Positions 1-9,183 of a stretch of 64,000 bases of DNA are shown here, piece by piece. The DNA is from Clostridium sp. 1001275B_160808_H3 (GTDB lineage: Bacteria > Bacillota > Clostridia > Clostridiales > Clostridiaceae). The first letter of the stretch is position 1; the number at the start of each line of letters is the position of its first letter. Made by a program: the position numbers and the translations under genes. The notes beneath the pieces were generated by a model. The model made no database searches. It was not told the DNA's origin and was given only the letters and a program-made list of their open reading frames with translations. The stretch is from NCBI RefSeq assembly GCF_015550425.1, contig NZ_JADNAT010000009.1, positions 62,001 to 126,000 on the forward strand. The letters run 5' to 3'.

Positions 1-1152
1 ACAGTAGATTCTAACTGGATAAATAAATTTTTAGGAACAGAAATAGCAAAAGAAGATATGAAAAAATATCTTGATTCTTTAGATTTAAAAACAGAAGTTG
101 TAAATGATGATTTAGTTATAAATATACCAACATTTAGAATTGATATAGCAATTAAAGAAGATATAGCTGAAGAAGTTGCAAGAATATATGGATATGATAA
201 GATTCCAACTACAATATTTAAGGTATCTACTGAAAGAGAGCCTAAATATAAAAATGAAATATTAACTGAAGAAGTTATAAATACTATGATAGGAAGTGGA
301 TTAAATCAATCTATAAGCTATTCTTTTGTATCACCTAAAGTTTTTGATAAAATCAATTTACCAGAAAATAGTGAGCTAAGAAATGTTGTAAAGATTAAAA
401 ATCCACTTGGCGAAGATTATTCTGTAATGAGAACAACTACTATTCATTCAATGATGGAATCTTTAGGAAGAAACTATTCAAGAAATAATGAATATGCTAG
501 ATTATTTGAGGTTGGTAAGATATATATACCAAATGAAGATGAAACTGTTCTTCCAACTGAAAAGAATATATTAACAATTGGTATGTATGGAAACTGCGAT
601 TATTTAGATTTAAAGGGAGTTGTAGAAAATATTGTTGAAGCTTTAGGTTTAAATAAAGTAACATTTGCTCGTGAAGCTGAAAATCCTAGCTATCACCCAG
701 GTAAAACTGCTGCTTTAATGATTGGTAAATCAAAAGTAGGGGTATTAGGTGAAGTTCACCCTGACGTTTCAGAAAACTATGGCGTTGATGTTAATTGCTA
801 TTTAGCTGAATTAGATTTAGATTTATTATTTAATAGTGCTGAAACAACTAAGAAATATAAGCCACTTCCAAAGTTCCCAGCAGTTACAAGAGATATAGCT
901 TTATTAGTAAATGATGAAGTATTAGTGCAAGAAATAGAAGATACTATTAAAAAAGCTGGTGGAAACTTAGTTGAAAAAGTAAAATTATTTGATATTTACA
1001 AAGGAACTCAAATACCAGAAGGTAAAAAGAGTATAGCTTATGCAATTGCATATAGAGATGAGAAAAAGACGCTTACAGATAATGATGTTAATAAAGTTCA
1101 TGATAAAATATTAAGAAGTCTTGAGTATAAATTAGGTGCTACTTTAAGATAA
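1..1152 (+). CDS. pheT: Phenylalanyl-tRNA synthetase beta subunit, C-terminal half (5' end outside window)
   Basis: The frame is open from base 1, so this is a gene entering from the left; the ATG at 58 is internal. The 383 visible residues are about half of the usual ~790. PheT pairs with PheS in an alpha2beta2 enzyme that charges tRNA-Phe in the cytosol. Visible parts are the end of the B5 region, the catalytic-like core (motif near [15 protein letters not shown]) and a C-terminal FDX-ACB anticodon-binding domain beginning at [17 protein letters not shown]. pheS should lie just upstream. Two hairpins follow the stop, one a good terminator. Family assignment is secure. Confidence 0.96.
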   Translation, partial: TVDSNWINKFLGTEIAKEDMKKYLDSLDLKTEVVNDDLVINIPTFRIDIAIKEDIAEEVARIYGYDKIPTTIFKVSTEREPKYKNEILTEEVINTMIGSGLNQSISYSFVSPKVFDKINLPENSELRNVVKIKNPLGEDYSVMRTTTIHSMMESLGRNYSRNNEYARLFEVGKIYIPNEDETVLPTEKNILTIGMYGNCDYLDLKGVVENIVEALGLNKVTFAREAENPSYHPGKTAALMIGKSKVGVLGEVHPDVSENYGVDVNCYLAELDLDLLFNSAETTKKYKPLPKFPAVTRDIALLVNDEVLVQEIEDTIKKAGGNLVEKVKLFDIYKGTQIPEGKKSIAYAIAYRDEKKTLTDNDVNKVHDKILRSLEYKLGATLR

Positions 1153-1505
1153 TGTATAAATTTATTTATATAATAAATAAATTTATATAAGAAGATTAAT
1201 AAGCTGTATTATAAGAAAAATTCTTAAAATACAGCTTTATTATTTTTATATAATTATACAATAAACATTTAATTACTAAAATTTTATTTAAATAATTAAT
1301 ATCCAATATATAGTTGCTATTTGGAAACATACATAAAAGGAAATAAACCATTTTATTTAAACAAAAAATATATCTTAACTATTCATTATATTATTACTTG
1401 AATTTTGTATATTATAAGTTGAAATATTTATATATAATATATTTTTTACAGTATAAAATTTGTGATAAAATAAAACATATTTATATTTATGTAAAGGAGA
1501 AAAAT
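1153..1505. other. Intergenic region after pheT
   Basis: A 353-base gap. It holds a perfect 14-bp AT-only inverted repeat right after the pheT stop (about 1155-1188), then a stronger terminator hairpin at 1201-1247. The remainder is AT-rich and leads to the ribosome site AAGGAGA at 1494-1500. An open frame extends upstream of the DUF368 start, but it has no ribosome site and looks like non-coding AT-rich sequence. I see no RNA gene here. Confidence 0.6.
1201..1247 (+). terminator. Rho-independent terminator after pheT
   Basis: Arms AAGCTGTATT (1201-1210) and AATACAGCTT (1228-1237), extended inwards by ATAAGAA/TTCTTA, followed by a T-rich tail. It probably ends the pheST transcript. Confidence 0.8.
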
Positions 1506-2315
1506 ATGAATTATTTAATTAATGTATTAAAAGGAATGGTTATAGGAGTATCAAATGTTATTCCAGGAGTAAGTGGTGGAACTATGGCTGTTGTAATGGG
1601 GATTTACGATAAAATAATATATTCTGTTAATAACTTCTTTAAAGATATAAAGAAAAATATGTTATTTTTAGCCTCTCTTGGTATTGGAGCTGTAGTAGGA
1701 ATATTATTATTTACTAATTTAATTGATTATTTACTTAAAAGTTATAATGAACAAACTAACTTTTTCTTTATTGGATTAATATTAGGTACAGCACCATTAT
1801 TATTAAAAAAAGCAACAGAAACAAAAGTAAGTGGTGGAAATTGGATAGGATTAGTAATAGGATTTATAATTGTTGCTGGACTAGGGTTATTAGAAAAAAT
1901 AAATCCTGATGCCGCATTTTTAAGCTCAATATTTAAGCCTAATGCAATAGGATTCTTTGTAGCTGGATTTATTGCAGCTGCAACAATGATATTACCTGGA
2001 ATAAGTGGTTCATTTATATTATTATTAATAGGTTTGTATGAACCGATAATAGAAATAGTAAAAAACTTTGATATCGTAAATATGGCTATTGTTGGAGTAG
2101 GAGTTGTTGGTGGATTTTTATTAATGACTAAACTTATAGAAAAAATATTTAATAAGTATCCTCAAACTGCTTACTGCATAATTTTTGGGTTAGTAGTAGG
2201 TTCAGTATTTGTAATTTATCCAGGTTTTACATTTGGGTTAATGGGGATAGTATCTATTATTTCCTTAATAGTAGGATTTGTTATTGCTTATGTTATAGGA
2301 AGAAGTGAAATATAA
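1506..2315 (+). CDS. DUF368 family polyprenyl-phosphate transporter
   Basis: A 269-residue polytopic membrane protein. The start is placed at ATG 1506, six bases after AAGGAGA; the frame extends upstream to 1398 without a ribosome site. Two related motifs, PGVSGG at residues 20-25 and PGISGS at 164-169, mark the internal duplication typical of DUF368. Members of this family (PopT) have been shown to return undecaprenyl phosphate from the outer to the inner leaflet, recycling the lipid carrier for peptidoglycan and teichoic acid synthesis. That role is inferred here from family membership. It appears monocistronic, with terminators on both sides, and fits the envelope-synthesis theme of the window. 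Confidence 0.9.
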   Translation: MNYLINVLKGMVIGVSNVIPGVSGGTMAVVMGIYDKIIYSVNNFFKDIKKNMLFLASLGIGAVVGILLFTNLIDYLLKSYNEQTNFFFIGLILGTAPLLLKKATETKVSGGNWIGLVIGFIIVAGLGLLEKINPDAAFLSSIFKPNAIGFFVAGFIAAATMILPGISGSFILLLIGLYEPIIEIVKNFDIVNMAIVGVGVVGGFLLMTKLIEKIFNKYPQTAYCIIFGLVVGSVFVIYPGFTFGLMGIVSIISLIVGFVIAYVIGRSEI

Positions 2316-2320
2316 ATAAC

Positions 2321-2368
2321 AAAGGATATTTTAGGTTTTTATATTATTAAGTCTAAAATATCTTTTTA
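2321..2368 (+). terminator. Terminator after DUF368 gene
   Basis: Hairpin with arms AAGGATATTTTAGG and TCTAAAATATCTTT (including G-U pairs), followed by TTTATTTTT. Confidence 0.7.
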
Positions 2369-2518
2369 TTTTTAAAATAACTCTTTCAGTTAAGCAAACA
2401 TAGTAATCAATTGTATATTTTTAGTTAAATTTAAATCTTTATTGCAACATATATACATTCTTTGGAATATTTATGTTAAAATTAAATTAGGTATATTATT
2501 ATGTTAACGAGGTGTATT

Positions 2519-3376
2519 ATGAATACTGTAACTATAAAGATAAATGGGATTGAATACAATCTAAAGGGAAGAGAAAATGAAGAATACTTATTAGAAGTAG
2601 CAAGATATGTAGATGGAAAAGTGAAAGATATTATGGCAAACAATAGAAAGCTAAGTTCTACAGCAGCCGCTACTCTTGTTGCGTTAAATATAGCAGACGA
2701 ACTATTTAAAGCAGATATAGAAATAGAAGGACTAATGAAGAAAAATACTTCTTTAGATGAAAGAAACTTGACACTGAAGGAGAGAATAAAAGAAATTAGA
2801 GAAGAGGTTGAGGGGATAGAATTTAATAGCTCAAGAGAAATTGATAAACTAAATCAAATAATAGATGAATTAAATAAAAAGCTTCTAGAGGCAGAAGAAA
2901 TAAAAACCAAAGTTACACTTCTTGAAAATGAAAATGAAGAAAATAATCTTTTAAGAGAAAAAATATCAAAATTAGAGGAAGAAATAAGTGCTAAAGAAGT
3001 AGAGATAAATGAAAAAGATTCTTTAAAATTAGAAATAGATTCTTTAAAAGATGAAAATTTAAGTTTAAGAGAAGAAGTAGAGAACTGCTATAAAGAGTTA
3101 GATAACTTAAAAGAAACTAATGGATTATTAAAGAATAATGAGGTTGGCTATAAAGAAAAGTTTATTAAGCTTAACGAAGAGTGCAAGATAATGGAAGATG
3201 ATTTTAAAAAGACAAAAGCAGAAAAAGATTTGTTAAAGCAAAGAAATAAAGAAATAAAATTCCAACTACAAAATTCAAAATATAAAGTTTTAGATTTAGA
3301 AAAAAAATTGATTGATATACAAGTAAAGCTAGCCTGTGAAAAAAAGCAAAAAAATGTCTTACTTAAAGATGTTTAA
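2519..3376 (+). CDS. zapA: ZapA-like cell division protein with long coiled coil
   Basis: The start is set at ATG 2519, preceded by ACGAGGTG; an in-frame ATG at 2501 lacks a ribosome site. The protein has 285 residues. The first ~95 match the ZapA fold (MNTVTIKINGIEYNLKG, then a helix with VARYVDGKVKDIM and AALNIADEL-like heptads). ZapA stabilises FtsZ protofilament bundles at mid-cell. The remaining ~190 residues are an almost unbroken Glu/Lys/Leu coiled coil, far longer than the ~100-residue classical ZapA and much like the long forms seen in clostridia. The extension could reach a membrane or DNA partner, but that is conjecture. Single-gene unit ending at the hairpin at 3398. Confidence 0.85.
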   Translation: MNTVTIKINGIEYNLKGRENEEYLLEVARYVDGKVKDIMANNRKLSSTAAATLVALNIADELFKADIEIEGLMKKNTSLDERNLTLKERIKEIREEVEGIEFNSSREIDKLNQIIDELNKKLLEAEEIKTKVTLLENENEENNLLREKISKLEEEISAKEVEINEKDSLKLEIDSLKDENLSLREEVENCYKELDNLKETNGLLKNNEVGYKEKFIKLNEECKIMEDDFKKTKAEKDLLKQRNKEIKFQLQNSKYKVLDLEKKLIDIQVKLACEKKQKNVLLKDV

Positions 3377-3397
3377 TTATAATGTATATGATGTTTT

Positions 3398-3434
3398 AAA
3401 CAGCTTGATTCCTATTAATTAAGCTGTTTTTTAT
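3398..3434 (+). terminator. Terminator after zapA
   Basis: Arms AAACAGCTT (3398-3406) and AAGCTGTTT (3421-3429) followed by a T-run. Confidence 0.85.
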
Positions 3435-3540
3435 ATTTAGAGAGTAAGTTTAAAACTATAATAGAAAAAAGTTAGAATTTATGATATATATATTTAAGAA
3501 AGATAAAAGCATAAGAAACTAAAGTTTAGGAGAAGTATTT

Positions 3541-5892
3541 ATGAAAAAGATAGAAATTTTAGCTCCGGCAGGGAGCATGGAAAGTCTTGTTGCAGCAATG
3601 AATAAAGGTGCAGATGCAGTTTATTTAGGTGGGAATAAATTTTCAGCCAGAGCATATGCATCTAACTTTGATAATGATAATATGATAAAAGCTGTTGATT
3701 ATGTACATAGCTATGGAGCTAAGGTTTATGTAACATTAAATACTATATTGAAGGAAAATGAACTAGAAGAAGCTGTTAGATATGTAGGTTTTTTATATGA
3801 AATAGGAGTAGATGCAATAATACTTCAGGACTTAGGGTTATTTAAAAGAATAAAGGAAGATTATCCAGGTTTTGAAATACATGCATCTACACAAATGACA
3901 ATACATAATGGAGAAGGTGCGCTATTTTTTAAAGAAAGAGGTTTTCATAGGATAGTTTTATCTAGAGAATTATCTGTAGATGAAGTTAAATATATTTCTA
4001 AAGATTTAGGAATAGAAACAGAAATATTTGTTCATGGTGCATTATGTATATCATACTCTGGACAATGTCTTATGAGCTCTATGATAGGTGGTAGAAGTGG
4101 AAATAGAGGTAGATGTGCACAACCTTGCAGAATGGAATATACATTAAAGGGAAATACAGCTGGAGAAAGAAAGGCGTATCTTCTAAGTCCTAAGGATACA
4201 TGTACAATAGAAGATATTAAAGATATTATAGATTCAGGAACATATTCATTAAAAATAGAAGGAAGAATGAAAAGACCAGAATATGTTGCAGGAGTAGTAG
4301 AAAATTATAAAAATGCAGTAGAAAAAGAATTATATGATACTGAATATAATGTTAGTAAGGGAAAAAGAGAGTTACTTCAACTATTTAATAGAGGAGGATT
4401 TTCTAAAGCTTATTTACATAAAAATGTTGGCAGGGATATGATGAGCTTTAAGCATCCAAGAAATACTGGAGTACCTCTAGGTAGAATAGAAAAAAATGGA
4501 GAAATAGTTTTAAAAGAAGATATTGCATTAGGTGATGGATTTAGATTTAGGGAAAGTGGCTTTTCAATAAATAAAATTATTGCTAATGGAAAAGAAGTAA
4601 AAGAAGCCAAAAGAGGAGAAAAAGTTAAAATATTTCCAACTGCTTATAAGGTAGGCGATGAGATATTTAAATCATTAGATAAAAAGCTATTTGATTCTTT
4701 GGAGGATTCTATAAAACCATATAATAGAAAGATTTCATTAAAGGCTGAGGTTACTTTTAAGGTTTCAGAACCATTAAAGATGAGAATAGAATATAATAAT
4801 AAGAATTATGAATTCTTAGGTGAAGTTATTGAAAAGGCAGAAAAGAGACCTTTAGAAAAAGATAGAGTTATAGAAGCTTTAAGTAAATCAGGGGAGTGTA
4901 CTTTTAAAATAGATGAAGTTAACTTTGAATCTTTTGAAGAGGGATTTATAAGAGTTAGTGATTTAAATAACTTCAGAAGAGAAGCTTTAGAAGGAATTCA
5001 AAAATCTATTACGAAATCATTTAGAAGAAAAAGACCACAAAAATTAGAAAAAATTAATAATATTAAAAGTAATGACATCAATTTAGAGATAGTATATCAA
5101 TGTATTACTAGAGAACAACTTGATACCTTAATAGAAGAAGGAATTAAGGATATAATAGTTGATGTGTTTAATAGAGATAAGGATGCTATAAAGGTTAAAG
5201 ATCTAATAGAAGTATCTCAAAATAAAAATCTAAACATATATTTAAAAGTTCCAAATATAATTAAAAGTGAATTTAATAATGTAATAAATATAATAGAAAA
5301 GGTAAAAGAATATATTAAAGGTATAGTGACTGTTAATGTTGGAGTAATTCGTAAATATCAAAATGAAATGATGATAATAGGTGATTATAAACTGAATATA
5401 ATAAATTCAGAAGCTTTAAAGTTTTATCAAAATGAAATCAATATTCCTACATTAAGTTTAGAGCTTAATAGAAAAGAAATTAAACATATGTTAAAGGAAA
5501 ATAAGGGGAATGTACAAGGAATAATATATGGTAAAACTGAGCTTATGATAAGTGAATATTGTCCTATTGGAAGTACTTTTGGTGAAAAGTCATCTTGCAG
5601 CGACTGTAATCTGGCATGTACAAGGGATGAGTTTACACTAATAGATAGAATGAATGAAAAGTTTAGAGTAATGACTGATATTTTTTGTAGAAGCTATATT
5701 TTAAATCCTCATCCATTGAATCTTATTGAAGAAAAAGAGGATTTAAAAAATCTTGGAGTAAATTCTTTTAGAGTTGAATTTAGGGATGAAAGTTCGAATG
5801 AAGTAAAAAAGGTACTTAGAATGATAAGAGGAGAAGAAAAAGTCAATACTAATAATTATACAAAAGGTCATTATAGAAGAGGGATAGAATAG
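3541..5892 (+). CDS. U32 family peptidase-like protein with DUF3656 (RlhA/YrrO type)
   Basis: A 783-residue protein. An N-terminal U32 catalytic-like domain (about 1-330) begins with IEILAPAGSMESLVAAMNKGADAVYLGG. The family cysteine quartet is present at C169, C176, C192 and C196 (CISYSGQC, GRCAQPC); in relatives these cysteines bind an iron-sulfur cluster. A DUF3656 region follows (about 380-520), then a C-terminal segment with more cysteines (SSCSDCNLAC). U32 proteins of this shape hydroxylate RNA, such as 23S rRNA C2501 by RlhA, using prephenate, rather than acting as proteases. The exact target here is inferred. Ribosome site GGAGAAG precedes the ATG, and a small membrane protein and mutS2 follow closely. 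Confidence 0.85.
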   Translation: MKKIEILAPAGSMESLVAAMNKGADAVYLGGNKFSARAYASNFDNDNMIKAVDYVHSYGAKVYVTLNTILKENELEEAVRYVGFLYEIGVDAIILQDLGLFKRIKEDYPGFEIHASTQMTIHNGEGALFFKERGFHRIVLSRELSVDEVKYISKDLGIETEIFVHGALCISYSGQCLMSSMIGGRSGNRGRCAQPCRMEYTLKGNTAGERKAYLLSPKDTCTIEDIKDIIDSGTYSLKIEGRMKRPEYVAGVVENYKNAVEKELYDTEYNVSKGKRELLQLFNRGGFSKAYLHKNVGRDMMSFKHPRNTGVPLGRIEKNGEIVLKEDIALGDGFRFRESGFSINKIIANGKEVKEAKRGEKVKIFPTAYKVGDEIFKSLDKKLFDSLEDSIKPYNRKISLKAEVTFKVSEPLKMRIEYNNKNYEFLGEVIEKAEKRPLEKDRVIEALSKSGECTFKIDEVNFESFEEGFIRVSDLNNFRREALEGIQKSITKSFRRKRPQKLEKINNIKSNDINLEIVYQCITREQLDTLIEEGIKDIIVDVFNRDKDAIKVKDLIEVSQNKNLNIYLKVPNIIKSEFNNVINIIEKVKEYIKGIVTVNVGVIRKYQNEMMIIGDYKLNIINSEALKFYQNEINIPTLSLELNRKEIKHMLKENKGNVQGIIYGKTELMISEYCPIGSTFGEKSSCSDCNLACTRDEFTLIDRMNEKFRVMTDIFCRSYILNPHPLNLIEEKEDLKNLGVNSFRVEFRDESSNEVKKVLRMIRGEEKVNTNNYTKGHYRRGIE

Positions 5893-5902
5893 AGGCGAAG
5901 AT

Positions 5903-6262
5903 ATGAGTATTACAGTACTTAAATATTTACTTTTAGGAGTAGTTTTATTAAATTTGCTGGTTATATTAGGAAGTAGAAAATTTAAAAAGAATATTGAAAT
6001 AGTAAATACAACTCTTGAATATAGAAGAGAATTTAGTAAACTATTAAAAGATCTTTGGAAAAATCAAATTATAATGATTGCTATAGGAGTAACATTATTT
6101 TTATTAGCTATATTGATTAGAGAAAATGATAATAAGATTGCAATTAATACATTTGCAGTTATAAGTAATTTATATGTGCTAATTTCAGCATTCTTAGCTA
6201 CATATAACTATAATAATTTTAATAGAGGAATAGTTAATTTATTAAATAAAATTAAAGGCTAG
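5903..6262 (+). CDS. Small membrane protein of unknown function
   Basis: A 119-residue protein with hydrophobic segments at about 5-22, 52-70 and 82-104, so probably three membrane spans, and basic loops. I do not recognise a family. It starts 10 bases after the U32 gene and ends 20 bases before mutS2, so the three are probably co-transcribed. Ribosome site AGGCGAAG is upstream of the ATG. The function is unknown; position between two RNA/ribosome-related genes is not evidence of a shared role. Confidence 0.75.
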   Translation: MSITVLKYLLLGVVLLNLLVILGSRKFKKNIEIVNTTLEYRREFSKLLKDLWKNQIIMIAIGVTLFLLAILIRENDNKIAINTFAVISNLYVLISAFLATYNYNNFNRGIVNLLNKIKG

Positions 6263-6282
6263 GGTAATGAAGAGGAGATATT

Positions 6283-8640
6283 ATGGAAGAAAGAACTCTT
6301 AGAGTATTAGAATTTAATAAAATAAAAGAAAAATTAAAAGAATATGCAGTAACACATGGAGGGAAAAATCTTATAGATAATCTTATACCTTATGATACTG
6401 TATTTGAAGTTAAAAATAAGCTTAAAGAAAGTAATGAAGCACTAGATTTATTAATAACAAAAGGAAATCCTCCATTTGAAGGATTATTTGATGTTAGAGA
6501 AGGAGTAGAAAGAGCTAAAAAGGGAGGGGTATTATCAGCAGGACAGCTATTAAGAATTGGTGGTATGCTTAAATGTTCAAGAAGATTTAAGGAATATATA
6601 GCTAGAAGAGAAGATGAAGTTCCTCATATAATTTTAGAAGATTTGGCATATATATTAACCCCTATAAAAAATCTTGAAGAAATTATAGAAATGTCTATAA
6701 TTTCTGAAGAGGAAATAAGTGATAAAGCAAGTAGTACATTAAATGGAATAAGAAGAAGTTTAAAAGAAAAGAATTCTTCTGTAAGAGATAAAATAAATTC
6801 AATTGTAAGAGCAAATGCAAAGTACCTTCAAGATGCTTTATATACAATGAGAGGAGATAGGTATGTTTTACCTGTAAAAGCTGAATATAAGGGAGCAGTT
6901 CCAGGTCTTGTACATGATCAAAGTTCAACTGGAGCAACATTATTTATTGAGCCTATGAGCCTTGTAAATTTAAATAATGAAATAAAGGAACTTAAATTAA
7001 AAGAAAAAGCAGAAATAGAAAGAATATTAATGGATTTATCTAATAAGGTTTATGAAAACATTGAAACTGTAGAATCTAATTATAAAATTCTTACAGAATT
7101 AGATTTTATATTTGCAAAAGGGAAATATGCGTCTAGTTTAAATGCCATTTGCCCAGAAGTTAATGAAGATAGAAGCTTTGACATAATTCAAGGAAGACAT
7201 CCATTAATTGACCCTAAGATAGTTGTGCCTTCTGATATTTATTTAGGTAAAGAATTTAATACTTTAATGATTACTGGACCTAATACTGGAGGTAAAACTG
7301 TAACATTAAAGACTGTTGGATTACTGCATTTAATGGGCCTTAGTGGGCTTTTAATTCCAGCAAAAGATGCTTCAAGTATAAGCTTTTTCACAAAGATATT
7401 TGCAGATATAGGAGATGAGCAAAGTATAGAACAATCATTATCTACTTTTTCATCTCATATGACAAATATAGTAAAAATAATGAAAGAAGCAGATGATAGC
7501 TCATTAGTTTTATTTGATGAATTAGGATCAGGAACTGATCCTGTTGAAGGAGCAGCACTAGCAATAGCTATAATAGATACATTGAGAGATCAAGGATCTA
7601 GATTAATAGCAACAACACACTATAGCGAATTAAAAGGATACGCTTTAAGAACTCCTGGAATTGAAAATGCATCTGTTGAATTTGACGTTGAAACATTAAG
7701 ACCTACATATAGGCTTTTAATAGGTGTTCCTGGAAAATCAAATGCATTTGAAATTTCAAAGAGATTAGGACTTCAAGATGATGTAATAAATAAAGCTAAA
7801 AGTAATATTTCATCAGAAAACCTTCAATTTGAAGATTTAATAAGGGATCTTCAAGAAAAAAGTATTTTAGCTAATAGAGATGCAAGAGAAGCTAAAAGAA
7901 TAAAAACAGAAGCGGAAGAACTTAAAAAGAAGTACGATGAAAAGTTTAAAAAATTAGAGGAAGTTAGAGATAAAGCTTATAATGAAGCAAGAAGAGAAGC
8001 AAAGGATATTATAGCAAAAGCAAAAGATGAAGCAGATGAAATCTTAAAGGCAATGAGAGAACTTGAGAAACTCGGAATTTCTCAAGGTGGTAGAGCTAGA
8101 TTAGAAGAAGAAAGAAAAAAACTTAAAGATAGTTTAGAAAAGAAAGAAGAATCATTATATAAAACAAGAGAAAATACAGGAGAAGTCATTGAAAAAGTAA
8201 TTTTAGGAATGGATGCATATTTACCTTCTTTAAATCAAAATGTAATAATTATTTCAATGCCTGATTCAAGGGGAGAAGTTCAAGTAGAAGCAGGTATAAT
8301 GAAGATAAATGTTAAGTTGAAAGATTTAAGAAAAGTTAATAATGCACCAACTAAAAAAGAAAAGAAGAAAAGAGAGCTTAAGTTAAACTTAAAATCAGTA
8401 GAAAATAGAGTCGATTTAAGAGGGATGGATGCAGAAGAAGCTTGTTACAAAGCAGATAAATATTTAGATGAAGCATATATGGCTAATTTAGGAGAGGTAA
8501 CAATAGTTCATGGAAAAGGAACAGGAGTTTTAAGAAAAGCTATAAATGACATGTTAAAAAGACATCCTCATGTTAAAAGCTATAGATTAGGCGAATATGG
8601 TGAAGGTGGAGATGGAGTAACAATAGCAATTCTTAAATAA
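6283..8640 (+). CDS. mutS2: Endonuclease MutS2 / ribosome rescue factor RqcU
   Basis: A 785-residue protein of the usual MutS2 length. It lacks the MutS mismatch-recognition domain. The core and clamp regions are followed by the ATPase, with Walker A GPNTGGKT at 332-339 and Walker B LVLFDELGSGTDP. A Lys/Glu-rich coiled coil follows, then a KOW-like part and a C-terminal Smr domain with DLRG at 711-714 and HGKGTG at 743-748. In Bacillus subtilis this protein binds collided ribosomes and splits them, feeding RqcH-dependent quality control; it was earlier described as an anti-recombination nuclease. RqcH is also encoded in this window (43082-44827). Terminator follows. Confidence 0.96.
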   Translation: MEERTLRVLEFNKIKEKLKEYAVTHGGKNLIDNLIPYDTVFEVKNKLKESNEALDLLITKGNPPFEGLFDVREGVERAKKGGVLSAGQLLRIGGMLKCSRRFKEYIARREDEVPHIILEDLAYILTPIKNLEEIIEMSIISEEEISDKASSTLNGIRRSLKEKNSSVRDKINSIVRANAKYLQDALYTMRGDRYVLPVKAEYKGAVPGLVHDQSSTGATLFIEPMSLVNLNNEIKELKLKEKAEIERILMDLSNKVYENIETVESNYKILTELDFIFAKGKYASSLNAICPEVNEDRSFDIIQGRHPLIDPKIVVPSDIYLGKEFNTLMITGPNTGGKTVTLKTVGLLHLMGLSGLLIPAKDASSISFFTKIFADIGDEQSIEQSLSTFSSHMTNIVKIMKEADDSSLVLFDELGSGTDPVEGAALAIAIIDTLRDQGSRLIATTHYSELKGYALRTPGIENASVEFDVETLRPTYRLLIGVPGKSNAFEISKRLGLQDDVINKAKSNISSENLQFEDLIRDLQEKSILANRDAREAKRIKTEAEELKKKYDEKFKKLEEVRDKAYNEARREAKDIIAKAKDEADEILKAMRELEKLGISQGGRARLEEERKKLKDSLEKKEESLYKTRENTGEVIEKVILGMDAYLPSLNQNVIIISMPDSRGEVQVEAGIMKINVKLKDLRKVNNAPTKKEKKKRELKLNLKSVENRVDLRGMDAEEACYKADKYLDEAYMANLGEVTIVHGKGTGVLRKAINDMLKRHPHVKSYRLGEYGEGGDGVTIAILK

Positions 8641-8669
8641 AATAATAATTAAAATACTATTAAGATAAG

Positions 8670-8698
8670 AAAAGACTCGTGTTTTAGAGTCTTTTTTT
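8670..8698 (+). terminator. Terminator after mutS2
   Basis: Arms AAAGACTC (8671-8678) and GAGTCTTT (8687-8694) with a T7 run. It ends the U32-mutS2 unit. Confidence 0.9.
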
Positions 8699-8731
8699 AT
8701 GCTATAATTATATAGGAAAAGAGGTGTATAT

Positions 8732-9181
8732 ATGTATCTTATAAGCAGTTGTTTATGTGGGATTAATTGTAAGTATAATGGCGGTAATAACGTAAATAGT
8801 AAGTGCTTGGATCTTTTTAAAGAAGGTAAAGCCATATTGATATGTCCTGAACAACTCGGAGGACTTCCTACACCTAGAACTCCTGCAGAAATTCAAGGAG
8901 ATTCAGAAGGAATTTTAAATGGTAATCATAAAATTATAACTAAAGAAGGTTTAGATGTTACCAAAGAGTTTTTAAAGGGAGCATATGAAACTTTACATAT
9001 AGCAAAATTAAGTAATATAAATAAGGCCATTTTAAAGGAAGGAAGTCCATCATGCGGAGTTAATTATGTTTATGATGGGAATTTTAATGGAACGAAAATA
9101 AAGGGAAAAGGTTTGACAGCTACTATTTTAAAAAAAAATGGAATAGATGTTATAAGTGATATTGATTTGGAAGGAGAATAA
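8732..9181 (+). CDS. DUF523 family protein
   Basis: A 149-residue protein that matches the DUF523 family over its full length. Signature features are the N-terminal SSCLCG cluster, the segment CPEQLGGLPTPRTPAEI and the SPSCG motif near residue 106. The conserved cysteines suggest a metal or thiol-dependent role, but no function is established. Ribosome site GAGGTG precedes the ATG; a TATAAT box at 8703-8708, just after the mutS2 terminator, is a plausible promoter. The next gene starts 2 bases after the stop, so the pair is probably translationally coupled. Confidence 0.88.
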   Translation: MYLISSCLCGINCKYNGGNNVNSKCLDLFKEGKAILICPEQLGGLPTPRTPAEIQGDSEGILNGNHKIITKEGLDVTKEFLKGAYETLHIAKLSNINKAILKEGSPSCGVNYVYDGNFNGTKIKGKGLTATILKKNGIDVISDIDLEGE

Positions 9182-9183
9182 TT

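Noticed and set aside
1398..1505. Upstream extension of the DUF368 frame
   Set aside because: No ribosome site; AT-rich Tyr/Ile/Lys composition; a good site precedes ATG 1506.
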